Assembly: GCA_964400545.1 (NCBI GenBank)
Contig: CAYNUG010000138.1
Span: 1 to 5,587, forward strand
Length of the DNA: 5,587 nt
Direction: 5' to 3'
DNA from: UBA647 sp964400545
GTDB lineage: Bacteria > Acidobacteriota > Aminicenantia > UBA2199
Positions 5,230 through 5,587 of the stretch are shown piece by piece (position 1 is the stretch's first letter; every line of letters starts with the position of its first letter). Under the pieces are notes generated by a model, which saw only the letters and a list, made by a program, of their open reading frames with translations, ran no database searches and was not told the DNA's origin. The position numbers were made by a program, and so were the translations under genes.

Positions 5230-5587
5230 TTATATATTCTTTGGAAGTATAAAAGATTTAAAAAGGTTCAAAGCATACCTGTCGGTCATTCCTGCAATAA
5301 AATCTATAACTCTTCTGTTGACGTCATCTTCTTCAGGGAAATTGTTTATATAATCGGTCGGATCCTTTTTTATGTGTCCGAAAAGAGATATAAGAATATA
5401 CTTTATTTTTTCTCTTTCTCCTTCCGATTCTTTTCTCAGATAAACATTCTCATAGAGGAATTTCCTTAGTATTATGAGTTCGTTGTACACTTTTTCCGAG
5501 ACTGAAATGAACTCGAGTCCGTTCTTTAGCGTTTCCCTTATGATATCGGTAACGATCGTATCGATCCTGGAGGCGAAACTGTTCCCT
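5230..5587 (-). CDS. dgt: dGTP triphosphohydrolase (dGTPase-like), C-terminal part, cut by right edge
   Basis: The frame is open from the window edge and ends at TAA 5230-5232, giving the last 118 residues; the N-terminus and its HD metal-binding motifs lie outside the window. The visible part resembles the helical C-terminus of dGTPase-like HD hydrolases: SRIDTIVTDII near the edge, then VYNELIILRKFLYENVY, and the highly characteristic close VNRRVIDFIAGMTDRYALNLF, which in this family packs near the active site. Full-length members hydrolyse dGTP or other dNTPs to the deoxynucleoside and triphosphate and help to control dNTP pools; some members are regulatory or substrate-promiscuous. A GTG at 5488-5490 is an internal valine, not a start. 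It is transcribed toward metG, but 130 bases with a separate candidate promoter lie between. Confidence in the family is good from the terminal motif; activity cannot be judged without the HD region. Confidence 0.85.
   Translation of the reverse strand, partial: GNSFASRIDTIVTDIIRETLKNGLEFISVSEKVYNELIILRKFLYENVYLRKESEGEREKIKYILISLFGHIKKDPTDYINNFPEEDDVNRRVIDFIAGMTDRYALNLFKSFILPKNI

Overview
The window is AT-rich bacterial chromosomal DNA with tightly packed genes. A lipid-modified RlpA with a SPOR domain indicates a didermic (Gram-negative-type) cell wall. The methionyl-tRNA synthetase is of the single-zinc-knuckle type with a fused C-terminal tRNA-binding domain, and TTG start codons are tolerated. 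I cannot place the organism from sequence alone; an uncultured low-GC didermic lineage is plausible but is only a guess. I see no phage, transposon, CRISPR, tRNA or rRNA feature.

Layout, left to right. A minus-strand gene cut by the left edge encodes a receiver-like protein whose phosphoacceptor aspartate is replaced by alanine, followed by an acidic tail. Next on the same strand is a 173-residue four-helix membrane protein of unknown function. A 117-bp divergent intergenic region follows, with a candidate promoter in each direction. The plus-strand pair rlpA and a TauE/SafE-family transporter gene comes next, separated by one base. These converge, with a 6-bp gap, on a minus-strand block: dgt (3' end only, cut by the right edge), then metG, then ppnP, which is listed here in transcription order.

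Functional reading. The rlpA product is an envelope enzyme that should act on peptidoglycan at sites of septal, denuded glycan; the TauE protein should export a small organic or sulfur-containing anion. In the minus-strand block, dgt (dGTP to deoxyguanosine plus triphosphate) and ppnP (phosphorolysis of nucleosides) are both nucleotide-salvage functions flanking the translation gene metG. metG and ppnP are 17 bases apart and very probably co-transcribed. dgt is separated from metG by about 130 bases containing a good -10 element, so it may be a separate unit.

The most interesting points are the non-phosphorylatable receiver, candidate promoters placed so close to start codons that transcripts would be leaderless or nearly so, and the one-base rlpA/tauE junction carrying an eight-A run. 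Most of the window is otherwise ordinary housekeeping and envelope genes, and I found no clear undescribed multi-gene system.
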